The position numbers and the translations under genes are program-made. From positions 7,050,597 to 7,114,596 of the forward strand of contig CM060703.1 in the NCBI GenBank assembly GCA_030686995.1: a DNA stretch of 64,000 nucleotides. Direction: 5' to 3'. Source of the stretch: Artemisia argyi (Eukaryota; Streptophyta; Magnoliopsida; Asterales; Asteraceae). This document shows, in pieces, positions 43,711 to 56,060 of the stretch (its first letter is position 1; each line of letters opens with the position of its first letter). The notes beneath the pieces are model-generated. The model was not told where the DNA came from and made no database searches. It saw nothing but the letters and a program-made list of their open reading frames with translations.

Positions 43711-46005
43711 TGGTTATAGAGAAACGGGTCTAAGTGAGACCTAAACTATAACTACAATCACAAACAAAAACATTTTATAGCCTTCCGCTCTCCGTGTCTT
43801 CCATCCTCCAGACGATTATGGACTTAGTAAGCATGTTATGCTTCACAAACATATTAGTATATTCATATATACCCATTTTGAGCATTTCCCCGTAAGCATT
43901 AGTATATTGATATATAAACTCGGTTTATTTTCAATCATTTATCTAAACAATGGACTAAACATATCTGTGTATGCCTATTCTAAGGCATTTCGGCACAGCC
44001 ACACTCTCCCAATCATGTTCTTACTCCAACATTATATGTCTAAGACATTGTAACTAATTACAATGGTCTCATTCACTTTTCAAGACATTGTATGTTACAA
44101 TGGTCTCATTCACTTTTCAAGACATTGTATGTTACAATGGTCTCATTCACTTTTCCAAGACATTGTGAGATACAATGGCCTCATTCATTTTCCAAGACAT
44201 TGTGAGATACAATGGTCTCATTCATTTTCCAAGACATTGTGAGATACAATGGTCTCATTCATTTTTTTCAAGACATTGTGAGATACAATGGTCTCATTCA
44301 TTTTCCAAGACATTGTATTATACAATGGTCTTAACCATTTCTCAAATGTTTTGAGTCACACAATGGTCTAACCTACTTCCCAGACATTGTGAATTGCACA
44401 ATGGTCTAACCTACTTCCGAGACATTGTGTTTTGTGCAATGGTCTCTAGAATTATTCCGTCACATCATCAATATCATTTCATATGATATTAAAAACCCAT
44501 CACAATTTATCGATTTCCAAACAAGAAATATGAGATTTCTAAAGGACAAACTAACCCATCATCGACAAAAACTGAACTTTCTCTACATTCATCAAAGTTT
44601 TCTTATGAAACCTTCATTATTAAAGGTTCGTGATCCTGGCCAAGTATGTTCTATTTTAGAACTACTTAAACCTTCCTTTCCATACGTACCTACCCTTACT
44701 ATCTTCTATGCAATGGAATATGTAAACATACGTTACAAGTCTTGTATAGACAGGACTTGCAACTTAAGGGTTTAACATCGCCTTTGTTAGTGGACAGTTT
44801 CCCGAAAGCAACAGACATATCACATGTATACCTAATTTAGGTATTTGAAAATTTTATCGAACCTTGGCTAAATATAGACTAGTCACCTATATTTAACCTA
44901 GGGACAGTGGAATATAGTCTAACTAACTATATTCGACTTAAAATTTTCAAATACTGAGAGTAGTTGTACTAGGGTTATGTTCAGGTTGATTTCCTACTTG
45001 AACTCGATAAACCACCAGAATACATTAAAACAATCTAGAGACACGATAGTGCCTTACCACTCAGCAAGATCTTAACACCTTATTTGTATGATCTAAATTC
45101 ATTCTTGAAAATTTTCATTTATGAGATAATCCGAACTACTATCTTGGGATAGTTATCAATTATTCTCTTCATCCTGTAGAAGTACTATCCTGTTCAGGTC
45201 CTAAGGATACCATTCCATCATAAACTTTTGAAAATCTCTTAAGATTTTTAAAGCAAACTCAACATCTATACCTAAGAGTATTAATGTTAAGCATACACTA
45301 CACACTTTTGTTCATAACATATCACATCATTATCTTCACAACCGTGGCAAACACAAGCTCATTAACAGATCTTGATGCACTTTTAAAGCTCAAATCATCC
45401 TTAGTTACACCACAAGTACCCTCATCAGCTTTACAAGATTGAATATTCATTTTGTACTTTTGGAACACCAGTATCATCTCGTAATACACTACCTTGTAAC
45501 TCACCGGCTAATTGTGAATGTTGTGTTGGGAATTCTTAAGTAGGATGATTTGTAATTATTTGAATGGATTGGGATGTCTTTTCATTTAAATAAAGAAATT
45601 GTAAATCACCGAACCATAAGTTTATATTTCCCTATTTACATTGTTTGGGATGCCTCTCTATGTAAATAAAGAATTATAAACAAGTGGGCTTATTTGTATC
45701 CGAAATAACATGAGTATAAGTCAATAAACACTAGGTACAACAACCGATTACCTACTAGGCTATGATTGCAACTACTATCTCAATTCCTATTAATATTCGA
45801 CTGCTATATCAATTTCCTTTGATATTCGACTATTACCATACCTTTCCTACATAAAAGTAAGCCTCATCCTACACCATACACTGAAATGACAAATCAAACT
45901 ACATCACCGGTAATCCCAGACTCTAGTCCTCATAAGTAACCACACCTTTTCATTGACACCACTCCAACATATGACACACAAAGAACTTCGGGACGAAGTT
46001 CCCCG
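43711..46005 (+). other. LARD internal region, non-coding
   Basis: No gag, protease, RT or integrase motif in any frame. The longest plus-strand ORF (44425-44775) lies partly over the minisatellite and matches no family I recognise. Confidence 0.75.
44040..44450 (+). repeat. Minisatellite of about 42-bp units in the LARD
   Basis: About ten units with CAAGACATTGT and ACAATGGTCTCATTCA. Each unit carries the inverted pair CATTGT...ACAATG, so each could form a small hairpin. Units diverge toward the 3' end. Confidence 0.88.
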
Positions 46006-46019
46006 TAAGGGGTAGAGAC
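46006..46019 (+). promoter_or_regulatory. Polypurine tract of the LARD
   Basis: AAGGGGTAGAGAC just before the second LTR. Confidence 0.75.
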
Positions 46020-49000
46020 TGTAACAATTCGCATTTTCAGGTTAATTATTTTTCCCGGAAAATTTCACTATTCACTTTTACTATTCATTTTTCCCGAAAT
46101 TCGATTTTTATTTCTTGGGCTGAAGTGATAAATCATTTCCATGACAAATTAAAAGTTTGACATTCATAAGCTCATTTTCGTGAAAGTTATTAAGGAATTA
46201 CACGGAATTATACGTTTTAGGGTAAAACGACATTCAAAAATTCTACGCACAACGAAATTCGGTCGCGTTAATTTTCCCCGTATCAGAAAAATGTTTGACA
46301 CACTCATGATTTATTTGAGAATAAATCATGACTGAGAAAAACATGACCAAAATAAACCTCGGCCGTGAAGAACTGGAATTTTCAGTTTTAAGCGTTTTTA
46401 CTCAGCCGTAACCTTAGCCTATACCTGCACCGCATTTCTAAAAAGATTTGAGTTTTCAACTTATTAGAAAAAGTCAACATATTTTTCCCTCCTCCATTGA
46501 CCAAAAATCATTCCTTGATTTTATAAGTCATTTCGTGATTTTTAGGCTTACGGTTTGATGTCTAAAAGACATTTAATACCAACCGACACTGGACTGAGCC
46601 CAGTCTAGACATTATAAGTCATTTTAAAGCATTTATAACCTATTAGAAAAGTAACATTTTACTTTTCTAAATTTTACGCAATATTCGTACGTTTTACGTA
46701 TTACGCGTTTTAGACCCGTGTTTCCAGTTTTTAGCAGGGTTTTACCACCCAAATGGAACCTACCACTCATTTTATATTTTATTATGGGACATATGGACAT
46801 GTCTAACAATACTTTAAAGTTCCATAATTTTACGACACCCGGTTTTACGTTTTGAGGCCTAATCATTTACGGTTGTCATTTCCCGGAGTCAAAACTCTTC
46901 CTAATACTTAGGATAATACCAAGCAAAGTCCACACCTTGTCCCCCAAGTTTAGGAACCAACCTAGGGGGGGGGGGGAATTCAGCCTTGTGTGGCTTGATC
47001 TCAAGCTTGATGGTCTTAGATCCTTACATGTGTAGAACTTGGCCTCCAAGGGTTGACAAGTCAACACAAGTAACCTCCTCATTTTTAGTATAAAAGAGAC
47101 TCATTCTCTTCCTTTCTCTTGCAATACCAACGACCCTAAACCATCAAAATGCACCATTTTGATCATTGATCTTGCTCATTCAATCCATCACAAGTTCAAG
47201 TCATAGTTCCTAGTTGATCCTTAACACCTTTCAACCATAAAATCACCATAAAACACCACAAAAACTCATCAAATTTCCAAGTGTTCTTAATGAAGATTTT
47301 TACTAAGGCTTGTTTTTGTGATAGATTAGTGTTTATCAAGAGATTATAAGATAGGGTTTTTGATATGGAAGCATGGCTATGGTTGGAAAGGTTTTGGAAG
47401 ATTAAGTAGTGGTTCTTGGTCTTGATCTTGGTTCTAGTTAGTTTCTTCACAAGTTGTAAGCAAACCCTAACTTGCTTCTTGTTAAATAATCATGTTCATG
47501 TTATTTACATACTATTCTTGCTATATTATGTCTTGTATGCATGTCCATGATGTATAAAAGTGAGTAAAACAAGTTATTGTACATGATTGATAAGACAAGT
47601 TCATAAAACAAGTAAACTAGTGACTTTGTTGGTATAACCTGATCAAAATTGTAAAAATATGATATTGGATTATTACATATTGTAGTAGAGGACCTAACAA
47701 GGAAAACATAGCAATTTGAACCACCTAAAACGAGTACACGAGTCAAAAGTTATGACGATTTGAAATTACCAAAACTTTGCGGCAAAGCTGCCAAAACTTT
47801 CTGTTACAGAAACATTAAACACGCAAAAAGAGGCATTTCTGGTCCGATTCATCAAAAAGTTAAAACACGAAAGTTGTCCGGAATCACGTTTTCCTTTATG
47901 ACATAGAAGCTCGAGCCTTGAAAACACTTTCTGAGTGAGATATTTCTAAATTTCTTAACAGCTATTTACATATATATAAGTCACTATATTATGGTTATAC
48001 TTTAAAAGGAACAAGAGGTCTTATGACCTATAAACAAGACCACCACCATGGCTAGAGCCAAGGTTGTGTCTCATGACCTTGAAACAAGGACTAAAGGTCA
48101 TGGCTAGGCCATGACGAAATGACCATACCAACTTACATAGGCGTAAACATGAAACAATGAATTAGGCGATAACTTGAAACAAGCAATTTGGATCTACTTC
48201 ACTTAAAAGGGAACCATGAGATTTTATCAAGAGAAAATGGTCATTCAAGACTTATGAAACTACCCCTAATAACAATCTTCATGTACTAATAAACTTTCCT
48301 AAGTTTATTCATATATCGGACATGTAACTTTTCGGATCAAAACTTATATCTATATATTTTATCAACTACTACAATAGTAGGGAGCCTCATGTGAGGAGTT
48401 CATTATGTAAGCCGTCGAGATGAGTTGTGGATTTACGAGTTAAAGTGTCCTGGCTCCTCGAACGCTTACTAACATGACTTCTGAAATATGTCAGCCCGAA
48501 CGGTAGTAAACGATATACAAAACATACATGTTTCATGAATCTTTTCTTTCAAAGACTTACATTATACATCATACCACATCATGGACTAAATGCAAGATAT
48601 ATATATAGGCACTCCGTTATATTCTTTACTCCGATCCTAAGTCGCAACATTCTATTATAGGTTGCTCGTAGAAACCTACACGATCCAACCATCACCTTCA
48701 TTACTTGCTATCGTACTTAAGGTGAGTTCATAGCCCCACTTTCCATTACTTAATTGTTTTACAAACCCTTGGGGGGAATACATGCTATTTTTAACCGAGC
48801 ACAATGTTTTTAAATTGTATGCTTGCCTGATTGTTTTATTATCACTAAGTACCAGCCTTGCTAAACCGAGATCCTTTATTATGAACCATTTAGTCACTAG
48901 CAATAGTGAGCTTGAATATTGTGAATAGGCCTATTGGGATTGACGAATCCCATTTGTATTGACTAAGTTCAAACAAATGCATTAATATTTGAGATTTAGG

Positions 49001-49514
49001 TATGTTAGCAAAGTACCTACCGGGATAAATCTGCCGATCGATATTGGTACACGTTAACGTTATGGTGTCATAAGCTTAGTGTATAATAACTGTTCCGGGC
49101 GTATAATAACGTAGCCTACCTGTTTTGTTTTCCAAACATTGGTGTGAGCCTATAACTCACACTACCAACATATTGTGTTCAAACGATTTAACAAACTCTA
49201 TGAATATCACTCAACCTTTGTGTTGACCTCTCAAGCATGTATTTCAGGTTCATGACGATCAAGAATGGCACGGAAGGACACGGATACTCAAGAGGGCTAT
49301 AAATTTACTTATCATTCAAAAACTCACTTAATGTGATTTGTAAACATGGAACCAATTGGGACCTCATTTTGTAATCTCTGATATTTATATAATTTGAATG
49401 ATAAACCTTTTTAAAACGACTCAATTAGAGTTCGTTTTCTATTATTGTGACTATTGTGCCGTCAAGTAACACCCAGTTCGAATTCCGCTGCATCCATGAA
49501 TTGGGGGTGTTACA
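46020..49514 (+). repeat. 3' LTR of the LARD (3495 bp)
   Basis: Same sequence as 40185-43693 with scattered substitutions, many of them C/T or G/A. The main indel is near 46090, where about 13 bases of the other LTR are absent. TATA-like box near 47090. Confidence 0.92.
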
Positions 49515-49519
49515 CTAGA

Positions 49520-52500
49520 TATTTGCACAGTCATTGAAACTCATTTGAAAGCTAGAAAGCTCCTGAAAGTTTGTGGTAAAACATTTGGGGAATGGGAATG
49601 GAGTTCTAATAGTATGTTCAGTAGGAATGGTTGCAGAATTATTATTGGGTGGAATAGAGAAGAGGTTGATTTGATGATAATTGGTTGCTCAACCCAATCT
49701 ATTTTGTGCTTCATGGTACATAAACAGTCAAGAATACAATCCTATATTTCATTTGTGTATGCTATGAATAAGGGTGCTGATAGAAGAAACTTATGGTGTG
49801 AGTTAATTAATCATAAGAGCATCACCACTGGGTCTCCTTGGTTAGTCATGGGAGATATGAATGTGACTCTAAACACTAATGAACACACTCTTGGAGGTTC
49901 TTATTTGTCACCTGATATGGAAGAGTTTGCTGAATGTGTGAACAAATTGGAAGTTACTGATCTCTGTAGCAGTGGTATTTTTTTTACATGGACAAAGAAT
50001 CCTAATAGTGTGGTACATGGAATTATGAAGAAGTTAGATAGAATCATGGTGAATGAGGATTTCATTTCCAACTACAGTGATGCTCATGCCATTTTTCTTC
50101 CATACTTAACATCTGATCACTCTCCTGGTATGGTTGTTTTCCCTGTGAATGAGGTTAAAAAGAAGAAATCATTTAAACTTGCAAACTATGTCTGTGATAA
50201 GCCTGAATTTACAAAAACTGTTGCAAATGGGTGGAATATGGAGATTAGTGGGTGTAAAATGTTTAAGCTTGTTAAAAAATTAAAACATCTTAAACCTGCT
50301 ATGAGACACCTGAATTGGAAAAATGGTAATATTTTTGAAAGAGTAGAAAAGCTGATGAGTTTATTGAAGGAGAAACAAAAATGCTTGGATTTGGATCCTC
50401 ATAACTCAAACATGAAGGAAGCCATGGTAGTTCTACTACAAGATTATCATGAGGCAGTTAGTGATGAGGAAAAGTTTCTTTTTCAAAAAGCAAAAATTGA
50501 ATGGTTAAGTGCAGGTGATCAGAATACAACTTTTTTTCATAGAATGGTTAAAGGGAGGATAAATAAGAATAAGATTGAAGCTGTATGTGATGTATTGGGT
50601 AACAGATTTGAAGGAGCAGAGGTGGCAGATCAATTTGTTAAGCACTTTCAAATGTTTTTAGGGACTGAACAAGCTGTTAACAATATGGATTTGAGTACTA
50701 CTTTGTTTAGTAACAAACTCACTGAAGAGGAAGCCAATTGGATGATTAGAGAAGTGTCAGATGATGAGGTTAAAGAGGCAATGTTTAGCATTGGAGATAA
50801 TAGAGCACCGGGACCTGATGGATACACATCTGCTTTTTTCAAAAAAAGCTTGGAATATTGTAGGGGAGGATGTTTGCAATGCTATTAGGGAGTTTATGAG
50901 CAATGGGAAGATGCTGGGTGAAATAAGTGCAACAGTTATATCCTTGATCCCCAAGATCTCTACTCCTAATATGGTGATTGACTTCAGACCTATATCATGT
51001 TGCAATGTAATATACAAGTGCTTGAGCAAGGTGATCACAAACAGATTGAAGAATGCTCTCAAAAAGTTAGTTAATGAAAATCAGAGTGCCTTTATCCCTG
51101 GTAGACAAATACAAGATAATATTATGTTGACACAAGAGCTTTTGAAGGGGTATAATCAGAAGGTGGGAGCTAAAAGAGTGGCATTGAAAATTGATATCCA
51201 AAAGGCTTATGACACTGTCAATTGGGGATTTTTGGAAGAATGTTTGAAGCAATTTGGATTTCATGAAACTATGGTGATGTGGATAATGAAATGTGTTACA
51301 AGTGCTCAGTACTCTATCAATGTTAATGGTGAGAAGTATGGGTACTTTAAAGGTGCTAGGGGTCTCAGACAAGGAGATCCCATGTCTCCCTACCTTTTTA
51401 CACTTGTAATGGAAGTTTTCACACTAATGATGGAAAGAAGAATCAGAATGCACCCTGAGTTCAAATTTCATAAGGGTTGTAAAGGGATAAAGCTAACTCA
51501 TCTTTGTTTTGCTGATGACCTGTTGGTTTTATGTAATGGGGATATTAAATCTGTTAGTGTTTTAAAAGAAGCATTGGATGAATTCAGTGAAGCATCTGGT
51601 CTTTTGCCCAATCCAAACAAGAGTACAATTTTCTTTGGAAGCATTAAGAATGAGGAAAGAGTGGAGATTCTAAAGATTATGCCTTTTGTTGTGGGGAAGT
51701 TACCTGTTAAGTATTTAGGAGTTCCTCTGGTTACAAGAAGCTTAGGAGTGAAACAGTGCAAGAATCTAATTAATAAAGTAATTAAGAGAGTGAATGATTG
51801 GAGGAATAAGCGTCTTTCTTTTGCTGGAAGACTCCAATTAATCTCTGCTGTTTTGTCTTCTATACATGTTTATTGGTCTCAGTTTTTCTTCTTCCTCAAA
51901 CAGTTATTGAAGCAATCAATAAAATCCTTAAAGGTTTTTTATGGTGTCAAGGAGAATTAACAAAAGGAAAGGCAAAGATAGCTTGGGCAAATGTGTGTAA
52001 GTCAAAAAAAGAAGGAGGATTAGGGATAAAGAATTTATCCATCTGGAATAAAGCATTGTTAGTAAAGCATATTTGGAATATTGCAATCAAAAAAGAAACA
52101 TTGTGGGTGAAGTGGGTACATTCTGTTAGATTAACTGATAATAGTATATGGACTGTGCAATGTAACAAGAATGACAGTTGGTGTTGGAAGGACTTGTTGA
52201 GTATTAGAGATTTGATTAAACAACATTTGCTGTGCAAGATTGGCAATGGAACAGTAGCCTCAATGTGGTTTGATAACTGGGCAAACATTGGTCCTCTGAT
52301 AAATCACATTTCATATAGAAGTCTCTATGCTGCTAGAATTGATAGAAAGATCACTGTTAGTGAGATGATTGAGGGGGATAGATGGAAGTGGCCACAAGAT
52401 TGGAACCAGAAGTATCCTAAAGTTATTAATCTAGATGTTCCTACATTACTTGAGGGGAAAAGGGACAGAGTTGTATGGAGGAGTTCTAATGGTAATGACA

Positions 52501-53081
52501 TGAAGTTCTCAATTAAGACTGTTTGGATGGATTTATATGAGGAACAAGATGTTGTTTTGTGGAGTAGAATGGTATGGTTCTCACAGTGTATACCGAGACA
52601 TGCTTTCATCTTATGGGTTGCTTTGCAGAGAAGACTAAGTACTTAGGACAGATTATTGAAATGGCAGCCGAATAAGGTGATGGTATGCCCACTGTGTGAT
52701 AATGTACCTGACTCACACAATCACCTATTCTTTGAGTGTGATTTCTCCAATAAAATTTGGGAAAGTATTCAAGTGAAAATGAATACTGATAAGCTACCAA
52801 ATGTATGGGATGATATTGTGGAAGCATTTAGCCAAGGCATATGGAACAGCTCTATTTGGAGTGTGGTTCAGAGACTTTGTTTGGGAGCTGCAGTATACTA
52901 CATATGGCAAGAGAGGAATGCTAGACTCTTTAGGAAGGAAAAAAGACCTGGTGATAATATTCAAAGTATCGTTGAGGAAAATGTCAAGATTAGACTTATG
53001 AGTTTAAAGGTCAAAAACTCTAGTGCTGTTAATAAAGCTGAAGAAACGTGGGGCATCAAGTTCCAAAAGAAGATTACTTGA
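49520..53081 (+). pseudogene. LINE ORF2: endonuclease, reverse transcriptase, zf-RVT
   Basis: Continues the ORF cut at 40184. Endonuclease: WLVMGDMNVTLN and TSDHSPGMV. RT: DNRAPGPDGYTS, FRPISCCNVIYK, SAFIPGRQIQDN, KIDIQKAYDTVNW, GLRQGDPMSPYLF and the catalytic CFADDLLVL. The C-terminal zf-RVT region holds WLFSQCIPRHAF-like and CPLCDNVPDSHNHLFFEC segments. Lesions: one extra A in the A run near 50845, a 1-nt loss near 51878, and TAG near 52645. The catalytic motifs are preserved, so decay is moderate. Confidence 0.9.
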
Positions 53082-53986
53082 GAAGTATAATAAGGAGTTT
53101 TTGAAGGTTTTTTAGGATGGGAATGTAGGGTATTAGGTATAAAGGTTGATGAAAATTGCGTTGTCATAATTCCCCTGCTACACTTAAGGGGTGTTTGGGA
53201 ATGCATATAACTTCCGACTTTATGAAGTTTATTTGCAGTGGTGAGGTTCAAGAATGCATTGCAGTTTTGTTAACAGGTTTATCCTTTATATCTTGTAATC
53301 TTTCTGTAATTACATGATATCATTAGTCCATTACTATGGATGGCCTTGTAACTTGATAGCTTAGACTTAATACACTGGTGTAATCAGTTTCTTTGAATAA
53401 CAGGCTTTTGTTAGGTAGTTAGTCAGAGTGACTGTTATCTCCTTTGTGCTCTGTTCTAAGCTATTCATAAAGTAGGTTTCCCATATGTGAAGGGTAAAAT
53501 GGACTGGAGGGTGGTACATGGGATGATTGGAATAGTGAGGGATGAAAGATGACCCTACTTGGTCCTTTCAGTGTACCACTAAGGGGGCATGTAGATTCTC
53601 CCTCAAGGTGAGTGTTTCTAGGACCTTGAAGCCTTTTGTAAAGAGGGAAATGTAGGGGTCCTAGAAGAGCCCTTGACTGGAATGGTTTGGGTTCCTAACG
53701 AAGCCATACATCTTTCCCTACCTTGACTGTTGTGGGTGCTGGTTGAATGGTTTAGGTGGGGGGATGATATGGAAATGTAGTTAGATGGGAGGTGCCTGTA
53801 TTAAGGTGAAAGTGAAGCTGCATAATATCTGATGGCTGAGAGAAGAAGGTCTGAGATAGCAGCTTAGTATTTCTTTTGTGTTTGAGATAGAGGTTTTGTA
53901 TTTGTGATAAGAGATTAGGCATGTCTTATCTCTTGAATCATTGATGTATTATTTGTGTTATTAATAAAACTTTCACCTTTGCACAA
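53082..53986 (+). other. LINE 3' UTR with A-tail
   Basis: About 900 bases without coding potential, ending ATTAATAAAACTTTCACC then GCACAAAAAA, a usual plant LINE 3' terminus. It is long for a plant LINE. GGGGTGTTTGGGAATGCAT near 53200 could be one end of a small insertion, but no partner was seen. Confidence 0.65.
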
Positions 53987-54000
53987 AAAAAGTGTCAACT
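53987..54000. repeat. LINE target-site duplication, right copy
   Basis: AAAAAGTGTCAACT, same as 17869-17882. The first A bases could belong to the tail. Confidence 0.8.
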
Positions 54001-54045
54001 TTGATATTTTTATTGACAATTTTCCCAAAAAATTATTGCTTGAAG

Positions 54046-54300
54046 TAGGGCTGAGCAAATGACCCGAACGGACCGGACCGACCGAAGGACCGGACCGATC
54101 ACATTCGGTCCGGTCCTCAGTCTTGGTTTTTTGACTAATTCGGTCCTCGGTCCGGTCTGGACCAGACCAAAAACCGATTATTTGGACTAGTTGGACCGGA
54201 CCGGACCGACCACATTCGGTCCGGTCCTCGGTCTTGGCTAATTCAGTCTTCGGTCTTGTCGGTCCGGTCCGGTCCGGTCCTGGACCGATGCTCACCCCTA
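54046..54300. mobile_element. hAT-like MITE rich in GGTCCGGTCC (255 bp)
   Basis: Ends TAGGGCTGAGCAA...GATGCTCACCCCTA, with a perfect 8-bp duplication GCTTGAAG at 54038-54045 and 54301-54308. The interior is mostly GGACCGGACCG and its complement, with strong self-pairing. No transposase. Confidence 0.88.
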
Positions 54301-54329
54301 GCTTGAAGTATAAGATTTTAGAATTTTGC

Positions 54330-54482
54330 TACATCCACTCGAATTCATCCACAAAAGAATCCCACACGTTGAGGTGGCGCTGGATGATTGGTTTTTTGTG
54401 ACAGTGGCTCCCACAAAAAACCAATCATACGGCGCCACCTCAACGTGTGTGATTCTTTTGTGGATGAATTTGAGTGGATGTA
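54330..54482. mobile_element. Short foldback with about 70-bp arms
   Basis: Left arm TACATCCACTCGAATTCATC... and right arm ...GATGAATTTGAGTGGATGTA are near-perfect inverted copies around a short loop near 54400-54412. AGATTTTA occurs on both sides (54313-54320 and 54493-54500) and may be a target duplication some bases outside the arms. Non-coding. Confidence 0.75.
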
Positions 54483-54569
54483 TCACTCCTCGAGATTTTA
54501 ATCATAGCCTAGCATAGATAGCAAGTAAAAAAATAAAAATAAAAAATAAAAATAAAAAAACGAAAAAAA

Positions 54570-54720
54570 AGGACAAACACCCTCCTCCTCGTATTAGCAC
54601 ACACATTTCCTTCCCCATCATAAAACCAAAAACCCCAAAATTTAAACTATTATTATAGATCTGAATTCACAAATTTGAATCAGATCCAAACACAACTACT
54701 ACTAATTCAAACTCATTGAG
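54570..54720 (+). promoter_or_regulatory. Probable 5' UTR exon of the coatomer beta gene
   Basis: A pyrimidine- and A-rich leader ends CTCATTGAG|GTAATAA, a good donor at 54720/54721. A matching acceptor TTTGTTTCAG lies at 56464, five bases before the coatomer ATG. The transcription start is not determinable here. Confidence 0.5.
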
Positions 54721-55050
54721 GTAATAATAATGTAGATCTAATCTATTTTCATTTCATTTATTGATAAATCTTCTACTTTATGTGTTTCTATTACCTCTTC
54801 AGGTTTTTTTAATGTTTGGATTTCATGTTTAGCTTCATTACATTGTTACTAATAATCACCGATCTAATACTTCTAAACCTAGGATTATGTTTCTCATCAT
54901 AGTTAGTTGATCTTGTAATCATGTAATTATGACTAGAACCGTACACGCGCAATGCGGTGGCGGGTACCCTGTGATTATATTTTCCTACGAAAACCATTCT
55001 TTTATGTGCATCGTTTAGGCTCCTTTGAACAATTTTATGATCCTATGAAC

Positions 55051-55352
55051 TAGAGGTGGCAAAACAGGCGGGCACGGGCACATGTTATACAAATTGCTTC
55101 AATAAAGATTTAAAACGATGAAATAAATTCTTTAAACATAATATCTTATTTATATTTAAAAACTTAAATATATCATATGTGATGTTCTCCGATTGAGAAA
55201 AAAAATATGTGCCAGTTAGTGCCCATTTAAGATTTCAATGGGCTATATGTGCCCATTTCAAAAAAAGGAGGCGGTTAAATGTGCCCAAATCTTTTACAAA
55301 GTAGTCAACATTAGCCCATTCTTTTGAATTCGGGCGCAAATTGCCACCTCTA
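55051..55352. mobile_element. hAT-like MITE (302 bp) in the 5' UTR intron
   Basis: Ends TAGAGGTGGCAAA...TTTGCCACC(T)CTA with CGGGCACGGGCACA inside. Flanks CCTATGAAC and CCTATGAAT are similar but offset, so the duplication is not exact. Confidence 0.65.
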
Positions 55353-56060
55353 ATCCTATCCTATGAATGGGTAAACAGATGAAGTTTCCCCGGGGAGAGC
55401 GAGTCTTTTTTGACTCAATTGTATGCGGCCTAATGTAGATCCCTGCCCATCCTCAAATGCATGGACGGAACCAGGGGGTTCCGTGGGTGCCTGGGACCCC
55501 TATGAATTTTTTTCGATGTAGTGTTAATTTTTGAAAAAAAACATCAATTTTTGCAAAATGCATCTTAAATGCACCCAGTCCATCGAAATGTGTTTCTATA
55601 ATTGCAAAATGTATCATTATTTGTATACATAGTGATGTTTGAACCCTAGACCTCTTGCGAGGGGCCATAACCATCGGTGGTGATTTATACTATGAACATT
55701 TCATGCATATAATTTCGAAATTTTTATCCGGACTGAGTACTCCTAGCAAGTTTTACAACCATGTATAATTACCTAAGAATCTCGATGTGGACACTTTGAG
55801 GTTGTTTGGGTCTTAAAGTTTGGATTTTTAGGAGTTTTGGAGGAAATTCTTACTAGTTGGAGAAGTCGAATATGTTATATAATCGATTAATCGTGTAATG
55901 TTAGGTGAATTATGTATTTTATTTGGTTTTGTGAATTATTGATCTGATTATAGTTTGAAGGTGATATGTTTTGGGCGATATATTGCATGCTAGTTATGGT
56001 CTTTTGCTATGTTGTTATCTGGCTACCACCCTTACAATGAAATTTATCTAATTATAATAA
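55353..56060. other. Intron sequence without visible gene
   Basis: Rest of the putative 5' UTR intron. An ORF on the minus strand at 55453-55674 has no domain and contains common repeat-like text. Confidence 0.4.

Larger units (their letters stand above)
40185..49514 (+). mobile_element. LARD: non-coding LTR element of Tekay-like (Gypsy) type
   Basis: 9330 bp with LTRs of 3509 and 3495 bp (TGTAACAATTCG...GGGGTGTTACA), an initiator tRNA-Met-type PBS, a purine tract, and a perfect CTAGA duplication. The internal 2.3 kb has no gag or pol. The 3' end before the LTR (CGGGACGAAGTTCC...GGGGTAGAGAC) resembles Tekay/Del chromovirus 3' ends. By eye the LTRs differ by about 20 substitutions and three small indels (about 0.5 percent), pointing to a recent insertion mobilised in trans. 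Confidence 0.92.
17883..53986 (+). mobile_element. L1-type LINE, split by nested LTR elements (36.1 kb span)
   Basis: LINE parts in order on one strand: 5' UTR (17883-18121), ORF1 N-terminus (18122-18775), ORF1 C-terminus (39073-40090), ORF2 start (40096-40184), rest of ORF2 (49520-53081), 3' UTR with an AATAAA-like signal and A-tail (53082-53986). Without insertions this is about 6.5 kb, the size of a plant L1. The 14-bp target duplication spans the whole set. ORF1 lacks roughly 110 codons at the X/Y insertion. Other lesions are a frameshift near 39239, frameshifts near 50845 and 51878, and a TAG near 52645. Long inactive. Confidence 0.88.

Noticed and set aside
44040..44450. CRISPR-like array in the LARD
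   Set aside because: Units are contiguous with no unique spacers, in a plant LTR element; it is a minisatellite.
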